Shown: positions 25,363 through 33,833 of the stretch, piece by piece | Layout: every line of letters begins with the position of its first letter | Position numbering within the stretch: position 1 is the stretch's first letter | DNA from: UBA932 sp031548545 | Lineage (GTDB): Bacteria; Bacteroidota; Bacteroidia; Bacteroidales; UBA932 | Assembly (NCBI GenBank): GCA_031548545.1 | Contig: JAVBQY010000013.1 | Span: forward strand, 1 to 56,400 | Direction of reading: 5' to 3' | DNA: 56,400 nt | Program-made: the position numbers and the translations under genes | Notes under the pieces: generated by a model | The model's input: only the letters and a program-made list of their open reading frames with translations | Told to the model about the DNA's origin: nothing | Database searches by the model: none

Positions 25363-26355
25363 TTAAAGGCTGATAGGCTCGCCTTTCTTGAAGTCTTTTC
25401 CGGCCCTTTGGGTCAGCAGCCATTCCCATTTACCGGGGTGTAGTCCGGCGGCCGGGCGTATGACTTTTACATTGGCAGTAGTAAACGGCGTTCCGGCCTT
25501 GATATCGGCGCAGGCGTAAATGGAGCGTTTAAATATCCGGCTGTTTTGTTCGGCCGGCAGCACGGCGTAGAAAACCTGCCCCATGGCCAGGCGGACCCGG
25601 GCAGCTTCCTCCACCAGCAGGCTCATTTCTTGCGGCTCCATGGAAAAAGCGCTGTCCACACCGCCCTCCGCACGGCTCAGGCAGAAGTGTTTCTCAATAA
25701 CGACAGCGCCCAAGGCCACAGCCGCCAAGGCAACGCCTATACCCATGGTATGGTCGGAGAGGCCGGCTTTACAGCCGAAGCGCTCCTGCATATCAGGAAT
25801 GGTAAGCAGGTTGCTGTTCTCCGGAGAGGCCGGGTAAGTACTCGTACATTTTAACAGGGTCAGGTCGGTGCAGCCGTTTTCCTTCAGGGCTTTCACCGCC
25901 GCTTCAATTTCTTCCAGGGTAGAGGCGCCGGTAGACATAATCACCGGTTTGCCGGTTTGCGCCACCTTTTTCAATAAAGGAATATGATTGATTTCAAAAG
26001 AGGCTATTTTGTAGATGGGGTTGTTTAATGTTTCCAGGAAGTCCACGGCCGTTTCATCAAAGGGCGTGGAGAAACAAAGGATATTCCGCGCTTTGGCCCG
26101 CGCATAAATGGCGGCATGCCACTCCCAGGGAGTATGCGCCTCCCGGTACAGGTCATACAAATCGCGGCCCTTCCACAAGGAGGCCGGATCATTGATCGTA
26201 TATACACCGGGCATGGTGAGGGTATCGGCCGTATAGGTCTGCAATTTAATTGCATGGGCACCTGCCGCGGCTGCGGCGTCAACGATGGCCAGGGCCTTGT
26301 CAAGGCTTTGGTTGTGATTGCCGGACATTTCGGCTATAATGAAGGGCTGTTCCAT
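25363..26355 (-). CDS. pseI: Pseudaminic acid synthase
   Basis: The 330-residue NeuB-family synthase has the Pse-type motifs IIAEMSGNHNQSLDKAL and YREAHTPWEWH, the metal/substrate region FSTPFDETAVDFLE, KIASFEI, STGAST, LLKCTSTYPA, GLSDHTMG and VIEKHF, then a C-terminal antifreeze-like SAF domain (RSIYACADIKAGTPFTTANV). It condenses the 2,4-diacetamido hexose with phosphoenolpyruvate to give pseudaminic acid. It ends with KKGEPISL, slightly earlier than usual, just where an AT-rich island begins. It lies 5 bases after the pseG-pseH fusion, as the last gene of the pse operon. Confidence 0.92.
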   Translation of the reverse strand: MEQPFIIAEMSGNHNQSLDKALAIVDAAAAAGAHAIKLQTYTADTLTMPGVYTINDPASLWKGRDLYDLYREAHTPWEWHAAIYARAKARNILCFSTPFDETAVDFLETLNNPIYKIASFEINHIPLLKKVAQTGKPVIMSTGASTLEEIEAAVKALKENGCTDLTLLKCTSTYPASPENSNLLTIPDMQERFGCKAGLSDHTMGIGVALAAVALGAVVIEKHFCLSRAEGGVDSAFSMEPQEMSLLVEEAARVRLAMGQVFYAVLPAEQNSRIFKRSIYACADIKAGTPFTTANVKVIRPAAGLHPGKWEWLLTQRAGKDFKKGEPISL

Positions 26356-26360
26356 AAATT

Positions 26361-27731
26361 TTATAGGGTCTTGCTATAGCTTATAAAACCGGGAGGAGTA
26401 GACGGATCTGCCGGCCCGGCAGTGAAATTCAGTGTTTCAAATATCTGGCAGGAGGCTGTATTAGATAGTTTTACAAGCCCTTTTAAACGAATTCCGCCGG
26501 GCACCTGGCGGGCAAAGGCCGCTATACCCAGCCGCAGCAGGCTGGTGCCCAGGCCCTGTCCGCGGAACTCCGGGGCCATAGCATAACTGATCACCACCTC
26601 TTTTTCTTTCTCATCGACCTCAAAGCGCACCTGTCCCACGGGCTGTCCACCCTGTTCCATAATCCACAAAAAAGCGGCAGGGTCAGCGCAGCGGGCGGCA
26701 AACCAACGCAGGTGTTCTTCGTAGGAAATGGTCTTGGGATTAAGGGCGTTCTGCCGGCTCTGCGGATCATTTACCCAGCGGAAATACAGTTCCGCATCAT
26801 TCAGCACGGCTTTCCGCAATAGCAGGCCCCGCTCCCGCTCCAACTGCTTGAAAATACGCAGCAAACGTCCGCCGGATTTCCCGTCGAAACAAGTGCGGGA
26901 AGCAGACTGCGGCCCAGGCTCGTCGGCCAGGGCCGGATAATCAAGCGCAAGGCCGGTACTCAGGTAAAAAGCATGCACATCTTTCTGGTTATCGGCGACC
27001 ATCCGCAGGTAGAGTTTTCCGGCGCTGACGGTCAGGTATTCCATGGACACCGTGCTGGGCGGACAAATGGCCCGGCCACATTGTTGCATCAGGGCCACCA
27101 TGTCTTCCGGAGAAAGGTTGTAATACAACTTTACCGGCAAATCCGTAGTGCTAAGAAAGGCGTCTAAGGCTTCTTTATGGCTGTAAGCGCTCCCCAGCAC
27201 CAGGTGGCAGGTATAAGCCATGGCTTTTTCTTCCATCCACTTTAATAAATCCAACGTGTCATTGTTCGGATCGGCGCCACCCAAACAAATGAAAAGCTCC
27301 CGGTTATCCGCTGTAATTTCAGCTTTGGGCGCTGCCGCTTTTAAAAATTCCGGACGCAATAAAACGTATTGCGGCCCCAGGTAAAGCTGGGTATAGGGCG
27401 CCGTCCGGTAAAGCGCTTTATCAATGCCGCCGGCGTGGTTGACCACCGCATCGGCCACGAAGTGTGTAGCATGGATATCATCTATGCAGACCAGTAAACA
27501 GCCCTTGTCTTTCACCGCCTGTTGCTTGGCCGTATCATAAAAGTAATTATCCAGGACCACGATTTCGGCGCCTGTAAGTTGCTCCAGAAAAGTAGCAAAA
27601 GGCAGGTCATTGGCAAAGGTACAGCAAAAGTCATCCTTTAGCATTCCGGCCAAAGCGCGGCAGCGGACAAGGTGCCCCATACCGATTTGGCTGTTCCCTT
27701 CGGCCCTGATATATACTTTCGTTTTATTCAC
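26361..27731 (-). CDS. PseG-PseH fusion: UDP-sugar hydrolase plus N-acetyltransferase
   Basis: The 456-residue protein joins two steps of the pathway. Residues about 1-280 are PseG, a GT-B-like hydrolase (VYIRAEGNSQIGMGHLVRCR with the catalytic-type His near 20, VCIDDIHATHFVADAVVNH, FICLGGADPNNDT) that releases UDP from the diacetamido sugar. Residues about 305-456 are a GNAT domain (LLLRKAVLNDAELYFRWVND, APEFRGQGLGTSLLRL with the acetyl-CoA loop) that fits PseH, the N4-acetyltransferase. No separate pseH occurs here, which supports this. It overlaps pseF by 8 bases. Confidence 0.88.
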   Translation of the reverse strand: MNKTKVYIRAEGNSQIGMGHLVRCRALAGMLKDDFCCTFANDLPFATFLEQLTGAEIVVLDNYFYDTAKQQAVKDKGCLLVCIDDIHATHFVADAVVNHAGGIDKALYRTAPYTQLYLGPQYVLLRPEFLKAAAPKAEITADNRELFICLGGADPNNDTLDLLKWMEEKAMAYTCHLVLGSAYSHKEALDAFLSTTDLPVKLYYNLSPEDMVALMQQCGRAICPPSTVSMEYLTVSAGKLYLRMVADNQKDVHAFYLSTGLALDYPALADEPGPQSASRTCFDGKSGGRLLRIFKQLERERGLLLRKAVLNDAELYFRWVNDPQSRQNALNPKTISYEEHLRWFAARCADPAAFLWIMEQGGQPVGQVRFEVDEKEKEVVISYAMAPEFRGQGLGTSLLRLGIAAFARQVPGGIRLKGLVKLSNTASCQIFETLNFTAGPADPSTPPGFISYSKTL

Positions 27732-28419
27732 AGGGCGTATTGATTAGGCGATACTTCATCTCGGCCAACTGCCAATCTGTAAGGGTATCGATATCCTGTC
27801 CGTGTAGTTCATCAATGACGATACCTCCGGAATGGGCGGTAAACAAGGTGCCTTCCTGCAACAACGCCTCGGGCCTGAAAAAATAAAATTGCCCGGCATC
27901 GTGGTAGGCCTCAGGCAGGTCTTGTGAACGGGCGTTTTTATATTCCGGCCAGTTCATCACCAGTTGTCCTTCTTCGGTTTTCAGGGAGCGCCATATGGCG
28001 TAAGGATAACGCATCACCGGAAATACGGAAGAGTAGCCCTCCGAGCGCAACATGCTGCAGGCCTCCTGCAATAAGCCGGCCGTAACAAAGGGGGCGGTAG
28101 GATAAAGGCAGCAGGCATACTCAAAAGTAAAGCCTTGCACCCTGTAATGCGCTAATACTTCAATCAGGGCATCGGCGGTAGTGGCGGTATCATTGGCGTT
28201 GGCGGCCGTGCGCATAAAGGGGACTTTGGCCCCGTATTGGCGGGCGATAGCGGCGATCCGCTCATCATCGGTAGAGACCATGACCTCATCAAACAAACCG
28301 GAGGATAAAGCCGCAGTGATGGAGTAGGCAATCACGGGCTTCCCTAAAAAAGGCCTGATGTTTTTCCCGGGAATACGTTTGCTGCCGCCGCGGGCCAATA
28401 TGATGGCTACGCTTTTCAT
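27724..28419 (-). CDS. pseF: Pseudaminic acid cytidylyltransferase
   Basis: The start chosen is the ATG that overlaps the pseC stop (ATGA), which gives 231 residues beginning MKSVAIILARGGSKRIPGKN, the standard N-terminus of CMP-nonulosonate synthetases. Other motifs are FLGKPVIAYSI, VMVSTDDERIA, ATTADALIEVL, LYPTAPFV and the C-terminal DIDTLTDWQLAEMKY with the metal aspartates. It activates pseudaminic acid with CTP. A longer upstream extension would lie within pseC and is rejected. Confidence 0.92.
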   Translation of the reverse strand: MKSVAIILARGGSKRIPGKNIRPFLGKPVIAYSITAALSSGLFDEVMVSTDDERIAAIARQYGAKVPFMRTAANANDTATTADALIEVLAHYRVQGFTFEYACCLYPTAPFVTAGLLQEACSMLRSEGYSSVFPVMRYPYAIWRSLKTEEGQLVMNWPEYKNARSQDLPEAYHDAGQFYFFRPEALLQEGTLFTAHSGGIVIDELHGQDIDTLTDWQLAEMKYRLINTPCE

Positions 28420-29576
28420 TGCAGGTATTCCGTTATTTTTGCGATTACAAAGGACTGCTCTCCGGCCGTCAAGGTCGGATACATCGGCAGGCTCAGGCAA
28501 TGGGCATAATAGTTTTCAGCTACCGGCAGGTCGCCTTCTTTCCAACCCAATTGCCGGTAGTAAGGCATCAGATGGGCGGGGATATAATGGACCTGGGTAA
28601 AAATATTGTGCGTACGCAGGAAGTCATATAAGCCTTTGCGGTCGTCTACCTGCACCACATACAGGTGATAGGCGTGGCGCAAGTCCTCCGCAACCTTCGG
28701 GAGCCGGATGCCTGCGATGCCGCGGAAAGCCTCATCGTAGGTCCGGGCTATTGCATTGCGGCGCTGAACGCTCCACTCCAGCCGTTGCAGCTGCGAAGCG
28801 CCCAGGGCGGCCTGAAAATCCGTGATGCGGTAATTGTAGCCCAACTCCTGCATTTCCATGTACCAGCCGCCGTGGTTTTCCTGCATCAGGGCCGGGTCCC
28901 GGGTAATACCATGGGTGCGGTATAAGCTAAGTTTGTCGTACAAGTCCTTGCGGTTGGTGGTGATAGCGCCGCCCTCGCCGGTAGCGATATGTTTCACCGG
29001 ATGAAAGGAGAAAACCGTCAGGTCTACATAGTCATTCGCCCCGCAAAGGGCCTTATTGCCCCGGTCATCGATAAAATAGCCGCCGGGGGCATGACAGGCG
29101 TCTTCCACGATCCAGAGGCCGTATTGATCGGCGATCTGCCGCAGCCTTTGGGCATGAATGGGATAGCCCGCGAAATCCACCGGCACCACCCCCTTATAGG
29201 TGCCTGCGGGCGAAGCCTGCAGCAGGCGTTCCAATTGGTCAAGGTCCAGGAGGTAAGTATCGGGATCAATATCACAAAACACGATGTCGGCGCCGCAATA
29301 ACGGAAACCGTTGGCCGAAGCGACAAAGGTAATGGGGGTGGTAATCACCTTATCCCCCGGTTGTACTCCCAAGGCCAGCGCAGACAGGTGCAGGGCGGCC
29401 GTACCATTGGCCACCATCACCGCATGCCGGGCTCCGCAACTAGCTGCAAACTGCCGTTCAAACTCCGGAATGGCAGGACCCTGCGTCAGAAAATCACTTT
29501 TCAGGACCTTCACTACCGCGGCAATATCTTCTTCCGTGATATGCTGGCGGCCGTAGGGTATGATGGTATTACTCAT
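28416..29576 (-). CDS. pseC: UDP-4-amino-4,6-dideoxy-N-acetyl-beta-L-altrosamine transaminase
   Basis: The 386-residue DegT/DnrJ/EryC1-type PLP aminotransferase contains IPYGRQHITEEDIAAV, VMVANGTAALHLSALAL, EDACHAPGG and the PLP lysine K195 in FSFHPVKHIATGEGG. The PseC-type N-terminus and the position between pseB and pseF fix its role as the second step, adding the C4 amino group from glutamate. It overlaps pseB by 8 bases and pseF by 4. Confidence 0.93.
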   Translation of the reverse strand: MSNTIIPYGRQHITEEDIAAVVKVLKSDFLTQGPAIPEFERQFAASCGARHAVMVANGTAALHLSALALGVQPGDKVITTPITFVASANGFRYCGADIVFCDIDPDTYLLDLDQLERLLQASPAGTYKGVVPVDFAGYPIHAQRLRQIADQYGLWIVEDACHAPGGYFIDDRGNKALCGANDYVDLTVFSFHPVKHIATGEGGAITTNRKDLYDKLSLYRTHGITRDPALMQENHGGWYMEMQELGYNYRITDFQAALGASQLQRLEWSVQRRNAIARTYDEAFRGIAGIRLPKVAEDLRHAYHLYVVQVDDRKGLYDFLRTHNIFTQVHYIPAHLMPYYRQLGWKEGDLPVAENYYAHCLSLPMYPTLTAGEQSFVIAKITEYLQ

Positions 29577-30567
29577 TCGTGTGTACGTATTGCTTGATAA
29601 GCGCCCTCATCTGCTCTACCGATAGCCACTGCGTGTTGGTCCCGGAATTGTATTTAAAGCCCTTCTCCACCTCCCGGGCATTGTAATGCTTCAGGTATTT
29701 TTCTTTGTTGGTGTCGGCCGGCAGAATGGCGTAGTAACGGTCAAACTCTATGGTATTGTAAGAATCACTTTCGGTGATCATCTCTTCATGTAATTTTTCT
29801 CCGGGGCGTATGCCCACTTCTACCAACCGGGCGTCGGGAGCAATGGCCTTAGCCACCGTTTCTATTTTGTAGGAAGGAATTTTAGGCACAAAAATTTCAC
29901 CGCCCAGCGCGTTTTCAATGGCCCAGAGCACCATTTCCACCCCGTCTTCCAGGGAGATATTAAAGCGGGTCATATCAAAATGGGTAATCGGCAGTTCTCC
30001 GGTTTTGGCTTTTTCCATGAAAAAGGGAATCACGGAACCCCTGGAACCCATCACATTGCCATAGCGGACCACGGAGAAGCGCAGGTCACGGCTGCCTTTG
30101 ATGTTATTGGCGGCAATAAAAAGTTTATCGGAACAAAGCTTCGTGGCGCCATAAAGATTGATCGGGGCCGCCGCTTTATCGGTAGACAGGGCCACCACCG
30201 CCCTGACCTGGGTGGAAAGCGCCGCATCAATAACGGTCTGGGCGCCGCCGATATTGGTTTTGATGAATTCATCGGGGTTATATTCCGCCGCCGGCACCTG
30301 TTTCAAGGCCGCGGCATGGATAATAACATCTATCCCCTCACAGGCCCTCCTGAAACGGTCTTTATCCCGGATATCACCGATAAAAAACCGTACCTGGGGA
30401 TATTTATCTTTGGGATATAATTGTGACATTTCAAATTGCTTCAATTCATCACGCGAATAAATAACCAGGCGTTTCACCTTGGGATAGCGGCGAAGAATGG
30501 TTTCCGTAAATTTTTTACCAAAAGAACCGGTGCCTCCGGTAATCAGTATAGAACGTTCATTAAGCAT
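29569..30567 (-). CDS. pseB: UDP-GlcNAc 4,6-dehydratase (inverting)
   Basis: The 332-residue SDR enzyme begins MLNERSILITGGTGSFGKKF (NAD-binding) and has YSRDELKQFEMSQLYP, FFIGDIRDKDRF, HAAALKQVPAAEYNP, ALSTDKAAAPINLYGATKL with the catalytic YxxxK, and RYGNVMGSRGSVIPFF. These are characteristic of the inverting dehydratases PseB/FlaA1, which open the pseudaminic acid pathway from UDP-GlcNAc. It is the first pse gene, 58 bases after a GT2 gene that shares the strand. Confidence 0.93.
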   Translation of the reverse strand: MLNERSILITGGTGSFGKKFTETILRRYPKVKRLVIYSRDELKQFEMSQLYPKDKYPQVRFFIGDIRDKDRFRRACEGIDVIIHAAALKQVPAAEYNPDEFIKTNIGGAQTVIDAALSTQVRAVVALSTDKAAAPINLYGATKLCSDKLFIAANNIKGSRDLRFSVVRYGNVMGSRGSVIPFFMEKAKTGELPITHFDMTRFNISLEDGVEMVLWAIENALGGEIFVPKIPSYKIETVAKAIAPDARLVEVGIRPGEKLHEEMITESDSYNTIEFDRYYAILPADTNKEKYLKHYNAREVEKGFKYNSGTNTQWLSVEQMRALIKQYVHTNE

Positions 30568-30625
30568 AGCTTTCTTGTTTAACTTCCAAAGGTACGAAAA
30601 TTATGTATTGCTTGCTATACTATTG

Positions 30626-31615
30626 CTAAAAATATTGTTTCAGGATCTTTTTAATGAAATTCCTGTAAATGGTATTATAGAGGGCGCCAACAACAATATT
30701 CCGGCCGGAGCAAATGACCAGCCGCTGTGTTACCGACAGTTTATTCCGCGCTTGTGTATTCTTCCAATAGACCTGGTAGATACTCGCTTCCAAGACCGGA
30801 TCCGGGCACCTCAGGCCCCGGGTCAGCGATATGATCCATGTAGATAAATTCCAAAAGGCCAAATCATCGGCCGGAGTTTCCGTAATAAATCCGGTTGTAA
30901 CAAAATCATTCACCCAGTTCATTTGTTCAAACACCCTTGTATCGGCCCGCCGCACCTGTTGCTGTGTCGCCGAATCGGGCCTTTGCAACCAGTAATAAAT
31001 AGGTTGACCCAGACAAACGATCTGTTGCGGATCAATATGTTTAGCGATCAGAAAATTAATTTTCACATCATTATCATCTTTCCCGTTATACACATCCTCC
31101 ATGTTAACCCTTTCAAAAACACTTTTATGGAACAGTTTACCCCAGACCGTTCCATTGCAATTCCTGCGCAATAAGGCTTTCAAAAAGCCGTTGGGCTCAT
31201 CGGGAATAGACATAGGCACCGGCTTACAATACCGGCCTTCAACATCCAACCAATAATCACCGATAACCACCAGCGCTTCCCGGGCCTTTGCTTCGGCATA
31301 AAGTTGCGCTATGGCGGCAGGAACAATATAATCATCACAATCCATGAAGAACAGGTAGTCGCCGCCGGCGCGCTCCAGGCCGTAATGCCGGGCTTTGGCC
31401 ACGCCTTCATTGTCCTTTCTGAATAATTTAATCCTGCTGTCTTTTAACTGAAGTTCCCGTAATAGCGGTTGCATAGCCGGATCGGTACTACCGTCATCCA
31501 CCAATATAATTTCTATCCCGGCATACGACTGAGCACAAGCCGAATCAACACAACGACGCAAGTACCAGGTATTTACATTATACACCGGTATAATAACAGA
31601 GATTATTTCTTCCAT
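30626..31615 (-). CDS. Glycosyltransferase family 2
   Basis: The start MEEIISVIIPVYNV is preferred to a GTG or ATG five codons upstream because GT2 proteins usually begin just before this strand. The 329 residues contain IILVDDGSTD, the DNEGVAKARHYGLE motif, and the metal-binding FFMDCDDYIVP. It has no strong membrane helix. It lies first in the minus-strand transcript leading to pseB, under a full-match promoter, so it is expressed with the pseudaminic acid genes and probably builds the same glycan. Confidence 0.88.
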   Translation of the reverse strand: MEEIISVIIPVYNVNTWYLRRCVDSACAQSYAGIEIILVDDGSTDPAMQPLLRELQLKDSRIKLFRKDNEGVAKARHYGLERAGGDYLFFMDCDDYIVPAAIAQLYAEAKAREALVVIGDYWLDVEGRYCKPVPMSIPDEPNGFLKALLRRNCNGTVWGKLFHKSVFERVNMEDVYNGKDDNDVKINFLIAKHIDPQQIVCLGQPIYYWLQRPDSATQQQVRRADTRVFEQMNWVNDFVTTGFITETPADDLAFWNLSTWIISLTRGLRCPDPVLEASIYQVYWKNTQARNKLSVTQRLVICSGRNIVVGALYNTIYRNFIKKILKQYF

Positions 31616-31648
31616 ATAGCTACCAAACACAGGTTTACTATGATTTTA

Positions 31649-31679
31649 CAAATTTATGATTTTTCATTAGCTTTGCAAA
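31649..31679 (-). promoter_or_regulatory. Promoter of the GT2-pse operon
   Basis: On the minus strand TTTG (plus 31676-31679) and TAAATTTG (plus 31649-31656) are 19 bases apart, a full consensus match. The -33 element shares a TTTGCAAA palindrome (31672-31679) with the divergent plus-strand -7 element. Confidence 0.7.
31668..31675 (+). promoter_or_regulatory. -7 element of the flippase gene, overlapping the divergent promoter
   Basis: TAGCTTTG matches TAnnTTTG, 22 bases before the ATG at 31698. The expected -33 position shows only TTTA. It is face to face with the pse promoter, so the two are unlikely to fire at the same time. Confidence 0.55.
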
Positions 31680-31697
31680 TACTTTGTGCAAAGCCGG

Positions 31698-33149
31698 ATG
31701 ACCAACAACCTTAAAGCAAAAACAGCCATCTCTGCCGTATGGAACCTGCTCGACCGGTCGGGACAGCAGTTTATATACCTGGTTACGGGCATTGTACTGG
31801 CCCGTACACTGGCTGTGGAAGATTACGCGTTGGTAGGTATGTTGAGTATTTTCATTGCCTTATCCACCATTTTTATTGACAGCGGCTTTACTTCGGCCTT
31901 TATCCGGGAAAAGACGATAGACCCCAAAGACTTTTCGGCCTTATGGGGTTTTAATATACTCCTGTCCATCGGTATTTACGCCGGCCTGTTTGTTGCGGCG
32001 CCGCTGATTGCCGGCTTTTACAAGCAACCGGCATTGACCGCCCTGTCACGCTGTATGTTCCTGGCCCTGCCCATCAATGCCATGGGCATTGTACAGAACA
32101 TCCAGCTCAACCGCAGGGTTGATTTCAGGACGCTGGCCAAAATCAATGTATCGGCATTGCTGGTTTCCGGCAGCCTGGCCATTATTATGGCCCTTACCGG
32201 ATGGGGCGTGTGGGCCCTGGCCATGCAACCGGTACTGTTATCCATAACAAAAAGCGGCATGCTATGGGCTCACCGCAGCAGGCCAATAGTTCCGACATTC
32301 AAATTCGGACGGTTGAAAAAATATGTATCCTATACGATCAATACGCTTTTCACGACCTTATTGACGACCTTGTTTAACAACACGTATTACACGCTGATCG
32401 GCCGGCATTTTTCAAAGTTGGATATGGGGTATTATACACAGGCGAACAAATATGCGGAGATCCCCAATAGTATTTCCATCGGCCCGATACAAAGCATCAC
32501 CTTTGCCGCTTTTGCACAAATACAGGATGATGCCGAACGGCTGCAACGCGCCGCCAGAAAGAGTTTTCGTACGGTTTGTTTCTTTGTTTTTCCGCTTATG
32601 CTGGGCTTGGTTGCCGTGTCCAGGCCCTTGTTTTTAATCTTGCTGGGAAGCAAATGGGCAAATATTATTCCCTTCCTGCAACTCATCTGCATAGCCAATA
32701 TATTTACCAATTTAACCGCTTTAAACGGCACGTTGTTAAACCTTAAAGGATTAGCAAACATCGTATTGAGGCTCGAAGTTGTAAAGTTGACACTCTTTTT
32801 TATATCCCTCTTTTTCACCTTCCGTTACGGTATTACGGCCATGCTCTACGGCTTGATTGTTGTACGGATGATTTCGTTTTTAATCACGGCTTTCTTTGCC
32901 GGGAAAAAAATGAATTATCCTGTAAGCGTACAACTAAGGGATATGCTCCCCTATCTGGGCATTTCCCTGCTGATGTTTGCCGCATGTTTTGCCTGGACTT
33001 TCGTACTTGACAATCATTTCCTGTTGTTAGCCGTACAGCTGACGACCGGAGGGCTGGTGTATGTGGGTATGAATGAATGGCTGGGATCCAAGGTGTATAA
33101 GGATATCCGGGAGATGGTCACAGAACAGCTAAGAAAATTAAAGTCTTAG
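31698..33149 (+). CDS. Wzx-type polysaccharide flippase (WzxC-like)
   Basis: The 483-residue protein has about twelve to fourteen membrane helices and the opening of the MOP-superfamily exporters (AISAVWNLLDRSGQQFIYLV, LARTLAVEDYALVGML, FIDSGFTSAFIRE). It flips polyprenyl-linked oligosaccharides to the periplasmic side for assembly. It starts at the ATG at 31698, not the GTG at 31686 that sits beside the promoter. It is the only plus-strand gene of the locus and converges with, and overlaps by 12 bases, the cytidylyltransferase gene. Confidence 0.88.
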   Translation: MTNNLKAKTAISAVWNLLDRSGQQFIYLVTGIVLARTLAVEDYALVGMLSIFIALSTIFIDSGFTSAFIREKTIDPKDFSALWGFNILLSIGIYAGLFVAAPLIAGFYKQPALTALSRCMFLALPINAMGIVQNIQLNRRVDFRTLAKINVSALLVSGSLAIIMALTGWGVWALAMQPVLLSITKSGMLWAHRSRPIVPTFKFGRLKKYVSYTINTLFTTLLTTLFNNTYYTLIGRHFSKLDMGYYTQANKYAEIPNSISIGPIQSITFAAFAQIQDDAERLQRAARKSFRTVCFFVFPLMLGLVAVSRPLFLILLGSKWANIIPFLQLICIANIFTNLTALNGTLLNLKGLANIVLRLEVVKLTLFFISLFFTFRYGITAMLYGLIVVRMISFLITAFFAGKKMNYPVSVQLRDMLPYLGISLLMFAACFAWTFVLDNHFLLLAVQLTTGGLVYVGMNEWLGSKVYKDIREMVTEQLRKLKS

Positions 33150-33833
33150 CCACTGTTCCATCAAACTAATGTCCTGCGGCCAGGTGACCTTGAAATTTTT
33201 TTCTTCGCCTTCTACCAGACCGATGTTTTCCTGCGGCAAGTAGTTATGCACCACCCCGCAATCATCGGTAACCCTGAAATGCGGGTCTTTCGCCGCCAGG
33301 GTGTAGGCAGCGCGGATCAGCGACAATTTAAACCCCTGCGGCGTTTGCATACGGCGAAGGAGCGGGCGCGGAGGGATAGCGGCAATGACGCTTTGCCCCG
33401 GGTCGGTTTGCAGGATGGTATCCGTGGCGGGGACAGCCGCCGTAACGGCCCCGAACTGCTCCAGGGCTTTGAGTGTAGCGCTAATGATACGCGCACTCAC
33501 CAAGGGGCGGGCGGCATCATGGAAAAGGATGTTGGCATCGGGTATAGCGGCATAGGCGCTTAATGCCGCACGAGTGGAATCCGCCCGCTCATCACCTCCT
33601 TCCATTACTTTGGTGATTTTTTTCCAGTGACCGGCAGCGGCAATGCCCTCCCATAGGTGCATATAAGCCGGATGGATGACCACGGCTATTTCATCAATGG
33701 CCGGATGCCCCTCAAAGGCGTCAATGGCATAGGCGATAACCGGTTTCCCCTTTACCTCCAGAAACTGTTTGGGCAAGACGGACTGCATCCGGTTACCGGC
33801 GCCGCCGGCCAATATAACGGCGATATTCAGCAT
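33138..33833 (-). CDS. IspD/TarI-family cytidylyltransferase
   Basis: The 231-residue protein has the IspD-type motifs: AVILAGGAGNRMQSVLPKQF with a CTP-binding Lys, GGDERADSTRAAL, ILFHDAARPLVS, AVPATDTI and RMQTPQGF. Such enzymes make CDP-methylerythritol (isoprenoid synthesis) or CDP-ribitol and related alditols for polysaccharides. It is the last gene of a CDP-sugar operon, which favours a polysaccharide role, but it may equally be the cell's IspD. It overlaps the SDR gene by 7 bases. Confidence 0.8.
   Translation of the reverse strand: MLNIAVILAGGAGNRMQSVLPKQFLEVKGKPVIAYAIDAFEGHPAIDEIAVVIHPAYMHLWEGIAAAGHWKKITKVMEGGDERADSTRAALSAYAAIPDANILFHDAARPLVSARIISATLKALEQFGAVTAAVPATDTILQTDPGQSVIAAIPPRPLLRRMQTPQGFKLSLIRAAYTLAAKDPHFRVTDDCGVVHNYLPQENIGLVEGEEKNFKVTWPQDISLMEQWLRL

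Noticed and set aside
28420..28500. 27-residue N-terminal extension of PseF
   Set aside because: It lies within pseC, and the family begins at MKSVAIILARGGSKR.
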